From NCBI RefSeq assembly GCF_025685575.1, contig NZ_JAGSYD010000001.1, positions 1,057,852 through 1,121,851 of the forward strand: DNA of 64,000 nucleotides, given 5' to 3'. The notes under the pieces were generated by a model. That model made no database searches. It saw nothing but the letters and a program-made list of their open reading frames with translations, and was not told the origin of the DNA. Within the stretch, counting starts at the first letter, position 1. Each line of letters begins with the position of its first letter. A program made the position numbers and the translations under genes. Shown here piece by piece: positions 18,112 through 27,107 of this stretch. The DNA comes from Granulicella cerasi. GTDB lineage: Bacteria; Acidobacteriota; Terriglobia; Terriglobales; Acidobacteriaceae.

Positions 18112-19146
18112 CTAAGCCGCGTCGCTCGAAGACTTTGCGACAGCCTCGGCGGGGGAGGGGGCCATCTCCTCACGGAGCAGCCGTTCCACCACCGCAGCCT
18201 GCACCTCGGAGTTCACCTCGGCGCCGAGCAGCAGCGTCAGTCCGGTGACGTAGAACCACGTCAGCAGGATGATCACCGCACCCAGCGAGCCGTAGGTGAC
18301 CGTGTAGGTGTTGAAGTAGTGCAGGTAGACCCTGAGTCCGATCGAGGCCACGATCCACGTGAGGATCCCGATCGCCGAGCCCGGGGTCAGCCAGTGCCAG
18401 CGCTTCGCTTTCAGGTCAGGGGCGAAGTAGTAGATCGTGCTGAACAGCAGGATCAGCAGGGAGATTGTCACCACCCACGTCGTGATGTGGATGAGCCCGA
18501 AGAGCAGGTATCCGACCCAGCGATGGACGCTGAAGTGATGCAACGACGCCTTGCCGCCGATGTCGGCGCCGAGGAGCACGGCGAGCATCAGCGTTACCAG
18601 TAGGCTGAGCAGCAGTGTGACCAGCATTGCCGAGCCGCGAGCCTTCCAATAGGGCCGCGTCTCCTTCACCTTGTAGACCGTGTTCATGCCGTCCTGAATG
18701 GCGGAGAACCCTACCGAAGCCGACCACAGCGCAGCGACGATGCCCAGCACCACCTTGCCCCCGGTGGAGGCAGCCGTTGTCTGCTTGAAGGTGTCGATGA
18801 CCATCTCGTAGGCGGAGGGAGGCACGATCAGAGCTAGATAATTCAGCAACTGCACGTAAATCTGCGAGGCGTGTTGCGCTGCCAGCCCGAGGATGGAGCT
18901 GGCGCTGATGAGCGTTGGAAACAGAGCGAAGAGGAAGTAGTAGCCAAGCTCGGCGGCGCGCGAGAGCAGGTTGTCGTTCAGGAACGACTTGCCGGTGCGC
19001 GTAAAGACGTCCTTCAGGGAAAGCCCTTCGAGGTCCCACAGATTGCGCAGCGGTGAGTGAGACACGGTCTCCCAGACCTTCGCCGCCCAGGCGTCGTCAG
19101 GCCGATGGTCATGCTGGTTGCGGAAGGTGATGTTGGTGGAATCCAT
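18112..19146 (-). CDS. YihY/BrkB-family inner membrane protein
   Basis: 344 residues with the family's signature start of the membrane domain (SRAAELGYYFLFALFPTLI) at about residue 70 and six transmembrane helices in all. Conserved phrases include SVGFSAIQDGMN, AILTWI-type helices and the final YGSLGAVIILLTWFYVTGLTLLLGAEVN. The family was once linked to RNase BN and to serum resistance; its true transport role is unsettled. It starts 5 bases after the exported-protein gene at 19152-19871 on the same strand, so they form an operon. The C-terminal tail of about 30 residues is Ala/Ser-rich. Confidence 0.88.
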   Translation of the reverse strand: MDSTNITFRNQHDHRPDDAWAAKVWETVSHSPLRNLWDLEGLSLKDVFTRTGKSFLNDNLLSRAAELGYYFLFALFPTLISASSILGLAAQHASQIYVQLLNYLALIVPPSAYEMVIDTFKQTTAASTGGKVVLGIVAALWSASVGFSAIQDGMNTVYKVKETRPYWKARGSAMLVTLLLSLLVTLMLAVLLGADIGGKASLHHFSVHRWVGYLLFGLIHITTWVVTISLLILLFSTIYYFAPDLKAKRWHWLTPGSAIGILTWIVASIGLRVYLHYFNTYTVTYGSLGAVIILLTWFYVTGLTLLLGAEVNSEVQAAVVERLLREEMAPSPAEAVAKSSSDAA

Positions 19147-19151
19147 GAGGT

Positions 19152-19871
19152 CTAGTGCTGCTCCGTCGGCGCGCCGTAGGTCGGCTGTCCACTGTTGCTC
19201 TTCGGTCCGGTTGCAGGCTGCGATCCCACGGCCACGCCATCGACGCTGCCCGGCGTGACGCCGTTAGCGCTCGGTTTTTCGTTCGCCGCAACCGCTGTAC
19301 CTGCCGTGCGGAAGGTCAGTTCCGCGCCTGCAGGCATACCTGCGTTGGTGCCCAGCGCAGGATTCGCATCGCCCACCTCGCGGGAACCGGGTTTGCCACG
19401 GAAGGTCTTCGTCTCCGTCACGACATCGGTCTTGCCGACGCGAACGACGGTCAGCGAGAGCTCACCCACTGCATTGATCTTGCCCGCCGGAACGGTTCCC
19501 ACAACGTTCAGCATCACGGGTGTTCCCGCGGCGAGCGCCGTGCCGTTCTTTGCACGCACCATCATCGATAGCTTGGCCGGAACATCCTGGCCGTTCTTCA
19601 GGCTTCCTGAGTCGACAGGCTTCAGCAGCTTTACGTGGAAGCTCGTTCCTGCGGGGAAGCTCATGCCGTTGCCGAGGGAGGGCATCGCACCCAGAGCCGG
19701 ACTTGCGGGGGCGCTGGCGTCCGTGGCTGCAGGAAGCACCTTCGGCGCAGTGGTGGGACTCGCCTGGGCCGCCGAATCCGTCGCCGACGCGTTACTGTAT
19801 TGCTGCGCGAGCATGCACGGTGCCACCGTGCTAAAAGTGATAAGAAAAACAGAAGCCAATCGCAGTCGCAT
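19152..19871 (-). CDS. Exported protein of unknown function
   Basis: 239 residues with a signal peptide (residues 1-22, ending CMLAQQ). Low-complexity Ala/Ser/Pro/Thr flanks surround a beta-rich core at about 70-175. The core holds MSFPAGTSFHVKLLKPVDSG and GTPVMLNVVGTVPAGK, which recalls beta-barrel adaptor domains in some acidobacterial cell-envelope proteins. No catalytic motif. It lies upstream of the YihY-like gene with a 5-base gap, in the same operon. Confidence 0.7.
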   Translation of the reverse strand: MRLRLASVFLITFSTVAPCMLAQQYSNASATDSAAQASPTTAPKVLPAATDASAPASPALGAMPSLGNGMSFPAGTSFHVKLLKPVDSGSLKNGQDVPAKLSMMVRAKNGTALAAGTPVMLNVVGTVPAGKINAVGELSLTVVRVGKTDVVTETKTFRGKPGSREVGDANPALGTNAGMPAGAELTFRTAGTAVAANEKPSANGVTPGSVDGVAVGSQPATGPKSNSGQPTYGAPTEQH

Positions 19872-19957
19872 AGTCCGCCTCGTTGTTGCCTGTTCGTTCT
19901 GATGGCTTTGCAGTCTTTCGCCGTTGCTCCCGCGCGATGTTTCATACTAGGAGTTGC

Positions 19958-20716
19958 ATGATTTCTGCTCTCGCCAGTTCCGCATCCGGCACCTTCGCGT
20001 CGGCCACCATTGCTGGTGCGGCCGTGTTGGGCACGGCTTACATTCTCGCGGACGCCACCTTGCGTCCGGAGTCGCAGCTCTTCGGTCGTACGGTCGTTGC
20101 TGGTTATGATCCCGCTGAAGTTGCGCTGACTTTTGATGATGGCCCCAACACCGCGATGACACCTGCACTGCTCGATCTGCTGGCGGAGCATCGTGTGCGT
20201 GCGACCTTCTTCATGATCGGTCGCTTCGCGCGTGAGGAGAAGATGCTGGCCCGGCGCGTCCACGATGCTGGCCATCTTGTCGGCAATCACACGGTGACGC
20301 ATCCGTGGCTTGCCTGGCAGAGCTCCGCGCGTGTCCGTGAGGAGCTGCGCGGCTGCAACGCGATGTTGGAGGATGCGATCGGTGCTCCGATTACGGTGTT
20401 CCGTCCGCCACATGGCGCTCGTCGTCCGGTGGTTCTGCGCACTGCACAGGAGCTCGGCATGGCGACGGTGCAGTGGAACGCGATGGGGCAGGACTGGCTG
20501 CATATCAGCAGCGAGCAAATCGTGAAGAACCTGGGCCGCGGTATGCGTCGCGCGGAGAAGCATCGTCGCGGCAGCAACCTGTTGCTGCACGATGGCTACG
20601 ACGTGCAGCAGGCGGCGGACCGCTCAGCAACACTTGCTGCGGTACGGATGTTGCTGGAGACCTTGCCAGCGCAGGGCAAACGCTTCGTCGGTGTCGATGA
20701 GTGGGTAAGTTCCTGA
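19958..20716 (+). CDS. Polysaccharide deacetylase (NodB homology domain)
   Basis: 252 residues from the ATG at 19958, which has AGGAG close upstream. After an N-terminal hydrophobic stretch (residues 10-32; a membrane anchor or signal) comes a carbohydrate-esterase family 4 domain. Motif 1, ALTFDDGPN, gives Asp60 and the metal-binding Asp61. Motif 2, GNHTVTHPW, gives His111 and His115. Motif 3 is FRPPHGARRP, and motif 5 is NLLLHDGYD. The full metal triad is present, so it should be an active zinc-type N- or O-deacetylase of peptidoglycan or an exopolysaccharide. Confidence 0.88.
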   Translation: MISALASSASGTFASATIAGAAVLGTAYILADATLRPESQLFGRTVVAGYDPAEVALTFDDGPNTAMTPALLDLLAEHRVRATFFMIGRFAREEKMLARRVHDAGHLVGNHTVTHPWLAWQSSARVREELRGCNAMLEDAIGAPITVFRPPHGARRPVVLRTAQELGMATVQWNAMGQDWLHISSEQIVKNLGRGMRRAEKHRRGSNLLLHDGYDVQQAADRSATLAAVRMLLETLPAQGKRFVGVDEWVSS

Positions 20717-20769
20717 TCCAAAGATAGGCGGTGAGGCGTAACCTCGCTGCAAACGCGCCGCGTCCAAAG

Positions 20770-20786
20770 AAACGTAAAAAACGTTT
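20770..20786 (+). promoter_or_regulatory. Possible operator upstream of DUF3500 gene
   Basis: AAACGT and ACGTTT flank AAAAA, 24 bases before the start codon. The AT-rich dyad stands out in GC-rich DNA and resembles LacI-type sites. Confidence 0.35.
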
Positions 20787-20809
20787 ACTACGTTGCATTT
20801 GGAGCAGCC

Positions 20810-22480
20810 ATGTATCCTTCCACGAGCCGTCGATCCCGTGCGTCTGTACTCAGCCTTTTGATCGCCACCATTGTTGCCTGGGTGGGCATCGTCGGCTGTG
20901 GTTCGGGTGGAAGTGGAAGCACCGCCAGCACGAGTGGCACGACCACCACGACGCTCACGTCGTCCGCCACAGCAGCGAGCTATGGCACGGCGATCACGCT
21001 GACAGCAACCGTCGCGCCGAGTGGCGCTACGGGTAGCATCATCTTCTACGACGGCTCGACCTCGCTGGGTTCTGTAGCAGTGAGTTCCGGAGCGGCGAGC
21101 CTGTCTACCAGTACGCTCGCGGTCGGCACGCATTCGTTGACGGCAATCTACGGTGGAAGCTCGGCTTACTCTGGCAGCACGTCGAGTACGGTCTCGGTGA
21201 CGATCACCTCCGCGGCTACGACGGCGACCACCACGACGCTGAGTGCAACAACGACTTCGGCTACGTACGGCACGGCGATCACGTTTACGGCTGCGGTATC
21301 TCCCAGCGCAGCGACGGGTACCGTCACGTTCTACGATGGCACCACCTCGCTTGGCTCGTCGACATTGAGCTCAGGCAGCACGACGTTGAGCACTTCGGCG
21401 CTGGCGGCGGGCACCCATAGCATCACCGCGACCTATGCGGGCGATACGACGTACGCTTCAAGCACATCGAGTGCGCTCTCCGTGACGATCAGCTCCAGCA
21501 CTTCGACGAGCTGCTCCAGCTATACGGGCACGCCGCTCATCGTATGTCTGGCGCAGGCGTTCTACGCCACGTTGAGCACGACACAGCAGTCGAGCGTGGT
21601 GCTTTCTTACACGCTTGCGAATGCAGAGGTGTGGTCGAACCTGCCGACGAGCAACATATCGCGCAATGGTCTGAAGTTCAGCACGCTTTCTTCCACGCAA
21701 CTGAGCGCGGCGCTTGCACTGGCACAAGCGGTCTTGTCGTCCGACGGCTACACGCAGTTCCTCAACGTGCGCATTGCGGATGATTACCTTGCGTCGAACG
21801 GTGGCGGCACGAGCTCTTATGGTTCAGGGCTGTACTACATCGCGTTCCTCGGCACACCGTCTACGACTTCTGCATGGCAGTTGCAGATCGGTGGTCATCA
21901 CTACGCGCTGAATGCGACCTACAACGGTAACTACCTCAGCGCGACGCCCTTCTTCCTGGGCGTGGAGCCGCCGTCCTTTACCGTGAGCGGCGTGACGTAC
22001 AAAGTCCTGGAGACGCAGCGCGCTGCAGCGTACAACCTCGGGCAAACGTTGACGAGCAACAGCTCTGCGAAGCTTTCAGGCACCTTCGATGACGTTGTGA
22101 TGGGCGTGAACAGCAGCACCGGGCATGACACCAACTATCCGCAGACATATCCCACGAGCGGTCGAGGAGTTTTGTACTCCTCGCTGAGCACGGCACAGCA
22201 GGCCTTGGTGAAAACCTTTATCGAAGCCTGGGTGAATGATCAGAACAGCACAACTGCTTCCACGCTGCTCGCGTTGTACGAGAGCGACTCTGCGCTCGCG
22301 CAAACGTACGTGGGCTATTCGGGCACAGGAGCGTTCACGACGCAGGGCGATTACATCCGCGTCGATGGACCTCGGGTGTGGGTTGAGTTTGTGGTGCAGA
22401 ACGGCATCGTCTTCCAGAACGCGATCCACTATCACTCACTCTGGCGCGATAAGACTGCGGACTATGGCGGCGACTTCTAA
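20810..22480 (+). CDS. DUF3500 lipoprotein with two Ig-like repeats
   Basis: 556 residues. The lipoprotein signal ends in VGIVGC (Cys30), followed by a Ser/Gly/Thr linker. Two bacterial Ig-like repeats lie at about 42-133 and 138-230; each has a YGTAITLTA or YGTAITFTA strand, a FYDGSTSLG-type turn and an AGTHS(I/L)TA strand. The C-terminal 320 residues match DUF3500, with HHYALNATYNGNYLSATPFF and AIHYHSLWRDKTADYGGDF. Its histidines (IGGHHYALN, IHYHSLWRD) could bind metal. It heads a three-gene cluster with a small secreted protein and a HupE/UreJ-type membrane protein, a linkage that points to metal handling. Confidence 0.82.
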   Translation: MYPSTSRRSRASVLSLLIATIVAWVGIVGCGSGGSGSTASTSGTTTTTLTSSATAASYGTAITLTATVAPSGATGSIIFYDGSTSLGSVAVSSGAASLSTSTLAVGTHSLTAIYGGSSAYSGSTSSTVSVTITSAATTATTTTLSATTTSATYGTAITFTAAVSPSAATGTVTFYDGTTSLGSSTLSSGSTTLSTSALAAGTHSITATYAGDTTYASSTSSALSVTISSSTSTSCSSYTGTPLIVCLAQAFYATLSTTQQSSVVLSYTLANAEVWSNLPTSNISRNGLKFSTLSSTQLSAALALAQAVLSSDGYTQFLNVRIADDYLASNGGGTSSYGSGLYYIAFLGTPSTTSAWQLQIGGHHYALNATYNGNYLSATPFFLGVEPPSFTVSGVTYKVLETQRAAAYNLGQTLTSNSSAKLSGTFDDVVMGVNSSTGHDTNYPQTYPTSGRGVLYSSLSTAQQALVKTFIEAWVNDQNSTTASTLLALYESDSALAQTYVGYSGTGAFTTQGDYIRVDGPRVWVEFVVQNGIVFQNAIHYHSLWRDKTADYGGDF

Positions 22481-22484
22481 CGCG

Positions 22485-23051
22485 ATGTTGGCCGCTGTTC
22501 GACGTGCGTTGATGCGTGTGCCGCGATGGTGCTTGTCCGTGCTCTGTATCGCATTGCTGCTGCTCTATGCTGCGGTCGCCGGAGCGCACTCGATGTATCA
22601 GACAGCGGTGCTGCTGGACTTTGACGGCAATCGCGTGGGGGCCGAGCTGCAACTGCCTGTAGACAGGCTTTCAATCTCGTTCAAGCAGACGGTGGACGCA
22701 TCACACTTCGCTGTAGAGAGCGATGCGCTGCGCAATTATGTGTTGGCACATGTGCATCCAGTCACAGAGGATGGTCGGCCCTTCACCGTACAGTTTCTGG
22801 ACCAGTCGATTCAGACCGTGGAGGGCGCGCCGTACCTGGTGGTGCACTTGATGTTCCTGCCACCGAAGGGTGCAAGCGTTGATCATTTCAAGCTGAACTA
22901 CGACGTCATCGCGCACGAGATCGTGACGCACGTCGTGCTGATTTCTATCCGCAGCGACAAGCAGCATCCGATCGCGGCGACGGATCCTGTGCTGCTCGGC
23001 ATGATCCGCTACACCAAGCTTTCGCAGGACGTAGACAGGATGAAGCGGTAA
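22485..23051 (+). CDS. Secreted stand-alone copy of the HupE N-terminal domain
   Basis: 188 residues from the ATG at 22485; ATGs at 22464 (overlapping the DUF3500 stop) and 22512 are alternatives. The signal peptide ends AVAGA, and the mature protein starts HSMYQTAVLLDFDGN. This matches the mature start of the next gene's product (HSMYQSSVLLDVQGR), and the likeness continues through ELQLP and VEGAPYLVVH against VDGAPYVVMH. It therefore looks like a duplicated periplasmic domain without the membrane part. The N-terminal histidine after cleavage could be a metal ligand. It sits 6 bases before the HupE-like gene. Confidence 0.7.
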   Translation: MLAAVRRALMRVPRWCLSVLCIALLLLYAAVAGAHSMYQTAVLLDFDGNRVGAELQLPVDRLSISFKQTVDASHFAVESDALRNYVLAHVHPVTEDGRPFTVQFLDQSIQTVEGAPYLVVHLMFLPPKGASVDHFKLNYDVIAHEIVTHVVLISIRSDKQHPIAATDPVLLGMIRYTKLSQDVDRMKR

Positions 23052-23057
23052 CCGCGG

Positions 23058-24314
23058 ATGCAACGAAGCATCACCATTCTCGGCCTGCTGCTCTGCATCA
23101 TGATGATGCCTGCGCGTGTATTGGCGCACTCGATGTATCAGTCATCGGTGTTGCTCGACGTGCAGGGCCGAGAGGTGCACATCGAGCTTCAACTGCCGCC
23201 GAGCCGTCTGGGAGAGGCGCTTGGCTTGCAGCTCAGCGCCGAAAATCTGCAGGCGCACGCCGCGGAGATTCAACGCTACTGCGTGATGAACATCATGCTG
23301 CGCGATGAGCGGGGCCGGCTCTGGACACTGGGTGCCCCTTCGACGCCGGAATGGCAGAGCGTGGATGGCGCGCCGTACGTAGTCATGCACATGACGTCGT
23401 ACGCTGCGGCTGATCAAAGCTCGCGGCGCTTCCAGATCGAAGACCACATCATTACGGACAAGCTGCCATCACACGCCATCCTCGTCACGGTGCGATCGGA
23501 TTGGCAAGGAAGTACGTTTGCGAGCGATCCGAATCTCGTGAGCATTCTGAATGGCCGCGAGCCGCGAGCGGACGTGGACCTCGGCACGGGCAGTTGGATG
23601 AAAGGCTTCACCAGCGTCTTTCGTCTGGGCACACGACACATCGCTGAGGGAACGGACCATCTGCTGTTTCTGATGGTGTTGTTGTTGCCCGCACCGCTGG
23701 CGTTTGCTGGGCGAAGATGGAGCGGCCCTGTTGCTTCCTCGCGCAGTGTATGGCGCATCGTCGCCATCGCAACGGCCTTTACGGTAGGACACTCATGCAC
23801 GCTCGCGCTTGCCACATTCAACGTGCTGCATGTTCCCGAGCGGCCGATCGAAGCGCTGATTGCGTTGAGCATTTTCGTCTCAGCGATTCACGCCCTGCGC
23901 CCATTGTTCCCAGGGCGTGAGGCCTTCATCGCCGCGGGCTTCGGATGGATACACGGCCTCGCTTTTGCAACGACCCTTGCAGATCTCGGGTTGCGCGGAT
24001 GGGACCGTGGGCTGGCGCTGTTGGCGTTCAACCTCGGCATTGAAGCGATGCAGATTCTCGTGATCCTCTGCATCCTTCCTTCGCTTGTGCTTTTAAGCCG
24101 GACTCGCTTCTACACCGCGTTCCGCTGTGCAGGCGCGGCGTTTGCATTGCTGGTGTCCGTCGGATGGATGATCGAACGCGTCAGCCTTCGCACTCTCGGC
24201 GTAGATCGCGTGGTGAACGCGCTTGCGCAGGAGGCGCCATGGTTTGCATTGTCGCTGTTTGGTGCTTCGGTGCTCCTCTACGGCACACGTCGCCTTCCTC
24301 TCACCCGGAGTTAG
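23058..24314 (+). CDS. HupE/UreJ-type membrane protein with periplasmic N-terminal domain
   Basis: 418 residues. The signal peptide (1-23) precedes a periplasmic domain (about 24-180) that begins HSMYQSS. The C-terminal part, about 190-410, has 6-7 membrane helices with the HupE/UreJ_2 signatures GTRHIAEGTDHLLFLMVLLL, TVGHSCTLALA and WIHGLAFA. These place several histidines in the membrane. The family is linked to uptake of nickel, cobalt or other transition metals. It ends a cluster with DUF3500 and a secreted paralogue of its own N-terminal domain. The transported metal is not known. Confidence 0.82.
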   Translation: MQRSITILGLLLCIMMMPARVLAHSMYQSSVLLDVQGREVHIELQLPPSRLGEALGLQLSAENLQAHAAEIQRYCVMNIMLRDERGRLWTLGAPSTPEWQSVDGAPYVVMHMTSYAAADQSSRRFQIEDHIITDKLPSHAILVTVRSDWQGSTFASDPNLVSILNGREPRADVDLGTGSWMKGFTSVFRLGTRHIAEGTDHLLFLMVLLLPAPLAFAGRRWSGPVASSRSVWRIVAIATAFTVGHSCTLALATFNVLHVPERPIEALIALSIFVSAIHALRPLFPGREAFIAAGFGWIHGLAFATTLADLGLRGWDRGLALLAFNLGIEAMQILVILCILPSLVLLSRTRFYTAFRCAGAAFALLVSVGWMIERVSLRTLGVDRVVNALAQEAPWFALSLFGASVLLYGTRRLPLTRS

Positions 24315-24380
24315 ATTTTGAACGAGCACAACGGCTCTCCGTTCAAGCAGTCGAAGGATGTCTGTAGGAAAAGGTGAGGA

Positions 24381-24457
24381 TGGTGCGCCCGAGAAGATTC
24401 GAACTTCTGACCTACAGCTTCGGAGGCTGCCGCTCTATCCAGCTGAGCTACGGGCGC
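24381..24457 (-). tRNA. tRNA-Arg (anticodon CCG)
   Basis: On the minus strand, the acceptor arms GCGCCCG and CGGGCGC pair perfectly, with discriminator A and an encoded CCA (24381-24383). The D-stem GCTC/GAGC, anticodon loop CTCCGAA in a GCAGC/GCTGT stem, and T-loop TTCGAAT are all standard. It reads CGG codons. Confidence 0.95.
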
Positions 24458-24546
24458 ACGATGATCGATCGAAGAGCCTGGCATTTGCAAGAATCCAATG
24501 CCACGCGTCTTGCCTTTAGCGTAGCATGTCCCTCACAGGAGTCTGC

Positions 24547-25143
24547 ATGAACGTCCGTTTCTCTCGTCTCGCTATCGCCTTTATCTCCTCTGCGCTCGCC
24601 GTTACGACGGCCGTCCATGCGCAGGACGCTAAGCCCTGTCCTAACGCGCTGGTGCCGGACCACGGCAAGTCGATGGCCGGTAAGCCGCTGGCTTCGCCTG
24701 CTGCTACGGCTGAGGTCACGCTCGGCGGCAAGAAGGTCAGCATCACGTATAACGCGCCCAGCGTTCGTTGCCGCACGGTTATGGGCGGCCTGGTGCCTTA
24801 TGGCAAGGTGTGGCGCTTCGGTGCGAATGCTGCGACCACGCTCACCACGGATAGCGAACTGAAGATCGGCGATCTGACGGTTCCGGCCGGAACCTATACG
24901 CTTTACGCGTTGCCGGCAGCTGCAGGTACGCCCTGGCAGCTCATCGTGAACAAGCAGACGAAGCAGTGGGGAACGGTGTACGACGAAAAGCAGGACTTTG
25001 GCCGCACGCCGATGATGTTTACCGCGCTGCCGAAGCTGCAGGAGACCATGACGCTCAGCTTTGAGCACAGCAAGGGTAAGAAGGCCGAACTGCACATGCG
25101 TTGGGAAAACACCGACGTCTACGTGCCGGTCGTTGCGAAGTAA
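24547..25143 (+). CDS. DUF2911 exported protein
   Basis: 198 residues from the ATG at 24547, which has AGGAG at 24537-24541; an in-frame ATG at 24526 lacks such a site. The signal peptide ends AVHAQ. The mature protein carries the DUF2911 pattern: ITYNAPSVRCRTVMGGLVPYGKVWRFGAN, TTLTTDSELKIGDLTVPAGTYTLYALP, and a final VYVPV strand. The family is a secreted beta-rich domain of unknown role that is common in Bacteroidota and Acidobacteriota. A strong two-way terminator separates it from gcvPB. Confidence 0.85.
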   Translation: MNVRFSRLAIAFISSALAVTTAVHAQDAKPCPNALVPDHGKSMAGKPLASPAATAEVTLGGKKVSITYNAPSVRCRTVMGGLVPYGKVWRFGANAATTLTTDSELKIGDLTVPAGTYTLYALPAAAGTPWQLIVNKQTKQWGTVYDEKQDFGRTPMMFTALPKLQETMTLSFEHSKGKKAELHMRWENTDVYVPVVAK

Positions 25144-25160
25144 GCTTTCGCTACAGACGT

Positions 25161-25196
25161 AAAAAGAGCGGAGGGCCCAGGCCCTCCGCTCTTTTT
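25161..25196. terminator. Bidirectional intrinsic terminator
   Basis: AGAGCGGAGGGC (25165-25176) pairs with GCCCTCCGCTCT (25181-25192) around CCAG. AAAA precedes and TTTT follows, so it can end both the DUF2911 gene and gcvPB. Confidence 0.93.
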
Positions 25197-25215
25197 GTTG
25201 CGATGCGATCGTGGA

Positions 25216-26760
25216 CTACCACTCCTTCGCGGCGCTATCCGGGGTGAGCGGCGTTGCCGCGGCGGGAGCCTTCCAGCGCAGCACGGGCTTGCGGGCGGCG
25301 GTGGTTTCGTCCAGACGCTGCAGGCGCGTGGTGTGCGGAGCCGTCTTCACGATCTCCGGGTTCTCGTCCGCTTCCCTGGCGATCTGCTCCAGCGCATCGA
25401 CGAGCAGGTCGAGCTCCTCCTTCGACTCCGACTCGGTCGGCTCGATCATCATCGCGCCCGGGACGACGAGCGGGAAGCTTACCGTGTAGGCGTGGAAGCC
25501 GTAGTCGATGAGACGCTTGCCCATGTCGCCGGTCTTCACGCCGTTCTTCGTCTGGCGCTTGTCGCTGAAGACGACTTCGTGCATCGAGGGCGCGTCGAAG
25601 GGCAGATCGAAGAGGTGCTTGAGCTTGGCGCGAAGGTAGTTCGCGTTGAGCACAGCATCTTCGGTGGTCTGGCGCAGGCCGTCCGGCCCGTTGGCGAGGA
25701 TGTACGCCAGCGCGCGGATGAACATGCCGAAGTTGCCGTACCACGCACGCACGCGGCCGACGGTCTGCGGGCGGTTGTACTCGAGGCCAAGCAGGCCATT
25801 CTCGCGCTCGACCACCACCGGCGTCGGCAGGAACGGCTCAAGGATCTTCTTGCAGGCGACAGGACCCGAGCCCGGGCCACCACCACCGTGCGGGGTAGAG
25901 AAGGTCTTGTGCAGGTTCAGGTGCATCACGTCGGCGCCGAAGTCGCCAGGACGCGTCTTGCCGCAGAGCGCGTTCATGTTCGCGCCGTCCATGTAGAGCA
26001 GCGCGCCCTTCGCGTGCAGAATGTCGGCGATCTTGTGGATGTCGGACTCGAAGACGCCGATGGTCGACGGGTTTGTGAGCATCAGCGCGGCGACGTCTTC
26101 ATCAACGGCTTTCTCGAGCTCGGCCAGATCGACCATGCCCTTGGCGTTCGACTTCAGATTGGCAACCTGGTAGCCGCAAACCGCAGCGGTCGCAGGGTTG
26201 GTGCCATGAGCCGAGTCGGGGATGAGGATCTTCTTGCGCGGGTTGCCGTTCGCGGTGTGGAAGGCCTTGGCCAACAGGATGCCGGTGAACTCACCGTGCG
26301 CGCCGGCTGCGGGCTGCAGCGTGATCGCGTCCATGCCGGTGATCTCGATGAGGCACTCGGAGAGCAGCTTCATGATGCCGAGCGCGCCCTGCGAGAGCGA
26401 CTCCGGCTGATACGGATGCGCTTCGGCCAAGCCTTCAAGACGCGAGACCAGCTCGTTGATGCGCGGGTTGTACTTCATCGTGCAGGAGCCGAGCGGGTAC
26501 ATGCCGAGGTCGATCGCGTAGTTCCACGTGGAGAGGCGCGTGAAGTGGCGGATGATCTCGATCTCGCTCAACTCCGGCATCACGCCGAGGTCTTTGCGTG
26601 TGTGCTCGCCGAGCAGGGAGGCCGCATCGACGGCGGGAACGTCGAGCTCGGCGAGGCGATACGCCTTCTTGCCGGGGGACGACTTCTCGAAGATCAGGTC
26701 TTCGTTCTGATTGACGTGCGTGGACACCTTGCGCGGTGTGCCGACGAATTTCTCCGACAT
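25216..26760 (-). CDS. gcvPB: Glycine dehydrogenase (decarboxylating) subunit 2
   Basis: 514 residues from the ATG at 26760, with AAGGAG upstream. This is the PLP-binding half of the split P-protein, which decarboxylates glycine and passes the aminomethyl group to lipoylated GcvH. The lysine that holds PLP is in LNLHKTFSTPHGGGGPG (Lys285). GAHGEFTGI and DSAHGTNPATA are also typical. Its partner gcvPA lies 3.1 kb away on the same strand, with a divergent pseudokinase gene between them, so the two halves are transcribed separately. gcvT is not in the window. A 581-residue ORF on the opposite strand is a composition artefact. Confidence 0.95.
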   Translation of the reverse strand: MSEKFVGTPRKVSTHVNQNEDLIFEKSSPGKKAYRLAELDVPAVDAASLLGEHTRKDLGVMPELSEIEIIRHFTRLSTWNYAIDLGMYPLGSCTMKYNPRINELVSRLEGLAEAHPYQPESLSQGALGIMKLLSECLIEITGMDAITLQPAAGAHGEFTGILLAKAFHTANGNPRKKILIPDSAHGTNPATAAVCGYQVANLKSNAKGMVDLAELEKAVDEDVAALMLTNPSTIGVFESDIHKIADILHAKGALLYMDGANMNALCGKTRPGDFGADVMHLNLHKTFSTPHGGGGPGSGPVACKKILEPFLPTPVVVERENGLLGLEYNRPQTVGRVRAWYGNFGMFIRALAYILANGPDGLRQTTEDAVLNANYLRAKLKHLFDLPFDAPSMHEVVFSDKRQTKNGVKTGDMGKRLIDYGFHAYTVSFPLVVPGAMMIEPTESESKEELDLLVDALEQIAREADENPEIVKTAPHTTRLQRLDETTAARKPVLRWKAPAAATPLTPDSAAKEW

Positions 26761-27107
26761 GCAGAAAGCTCCTTGCGATGCGCACAGGCCGTGCCTCAAC
26801 TACGCAGACGCTACTCTCAGCTTCTCATATCTGGCAGCGGTTTTTACGCAGTCGCGGAGCGGGAAGCGGAAGGCTTGTGCGAACACCGCTCTTCAATTCG
26901 TTTTCACGCGATCATGGGAATTTTGCGTGTGCCTGAGTAACGATCCTTGTTCACCTGCGGATTTCCACGGAGCCTTCACAAGATTTTCGCCACACGAGGT
27001 AATTCACTGGTTCAGGCAACCGTCTGCCTCCGCCGAAGTGACTGCGCCGTGCGTGCTCCCTCTCGGGCGTCTCTTCGTTAACCCATTTCAATTTGGAGCT
27101 TACCCCC
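26761..27107. other. Divergent promoter region, gcvPB / pseudokinase
   Basis: 347 bases with no supported gene. I looked for a glycine riboswitch on the gcvPB side and saw none of the conserved GGAGAG / CCGAAGG blocks. Presumably it holds two divergent promoters, which I cannot place. Confidence 0.5.

Noticed and set aside
20717-20809. Attachment site or tRNA remnant before the DUF3500 gene
   Set aside because: Only the AAACGT dyad is present; no tRNA fragment, integrase or direct repeat.
25195-26940. 581-residue plus-strand ORF opposite gcvPB
   Set aside because: It mirrors gcvPB codon for codon, is Arg/Val/Glu-rich without motifs, and has no ribosome site; a typical shadow in high-GC DNA.
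26761-27107. Possible glycine riboswitch before gcvPB
   Set aside because: The conserved glycine-aptamer blocks could not be found on the minus strand.
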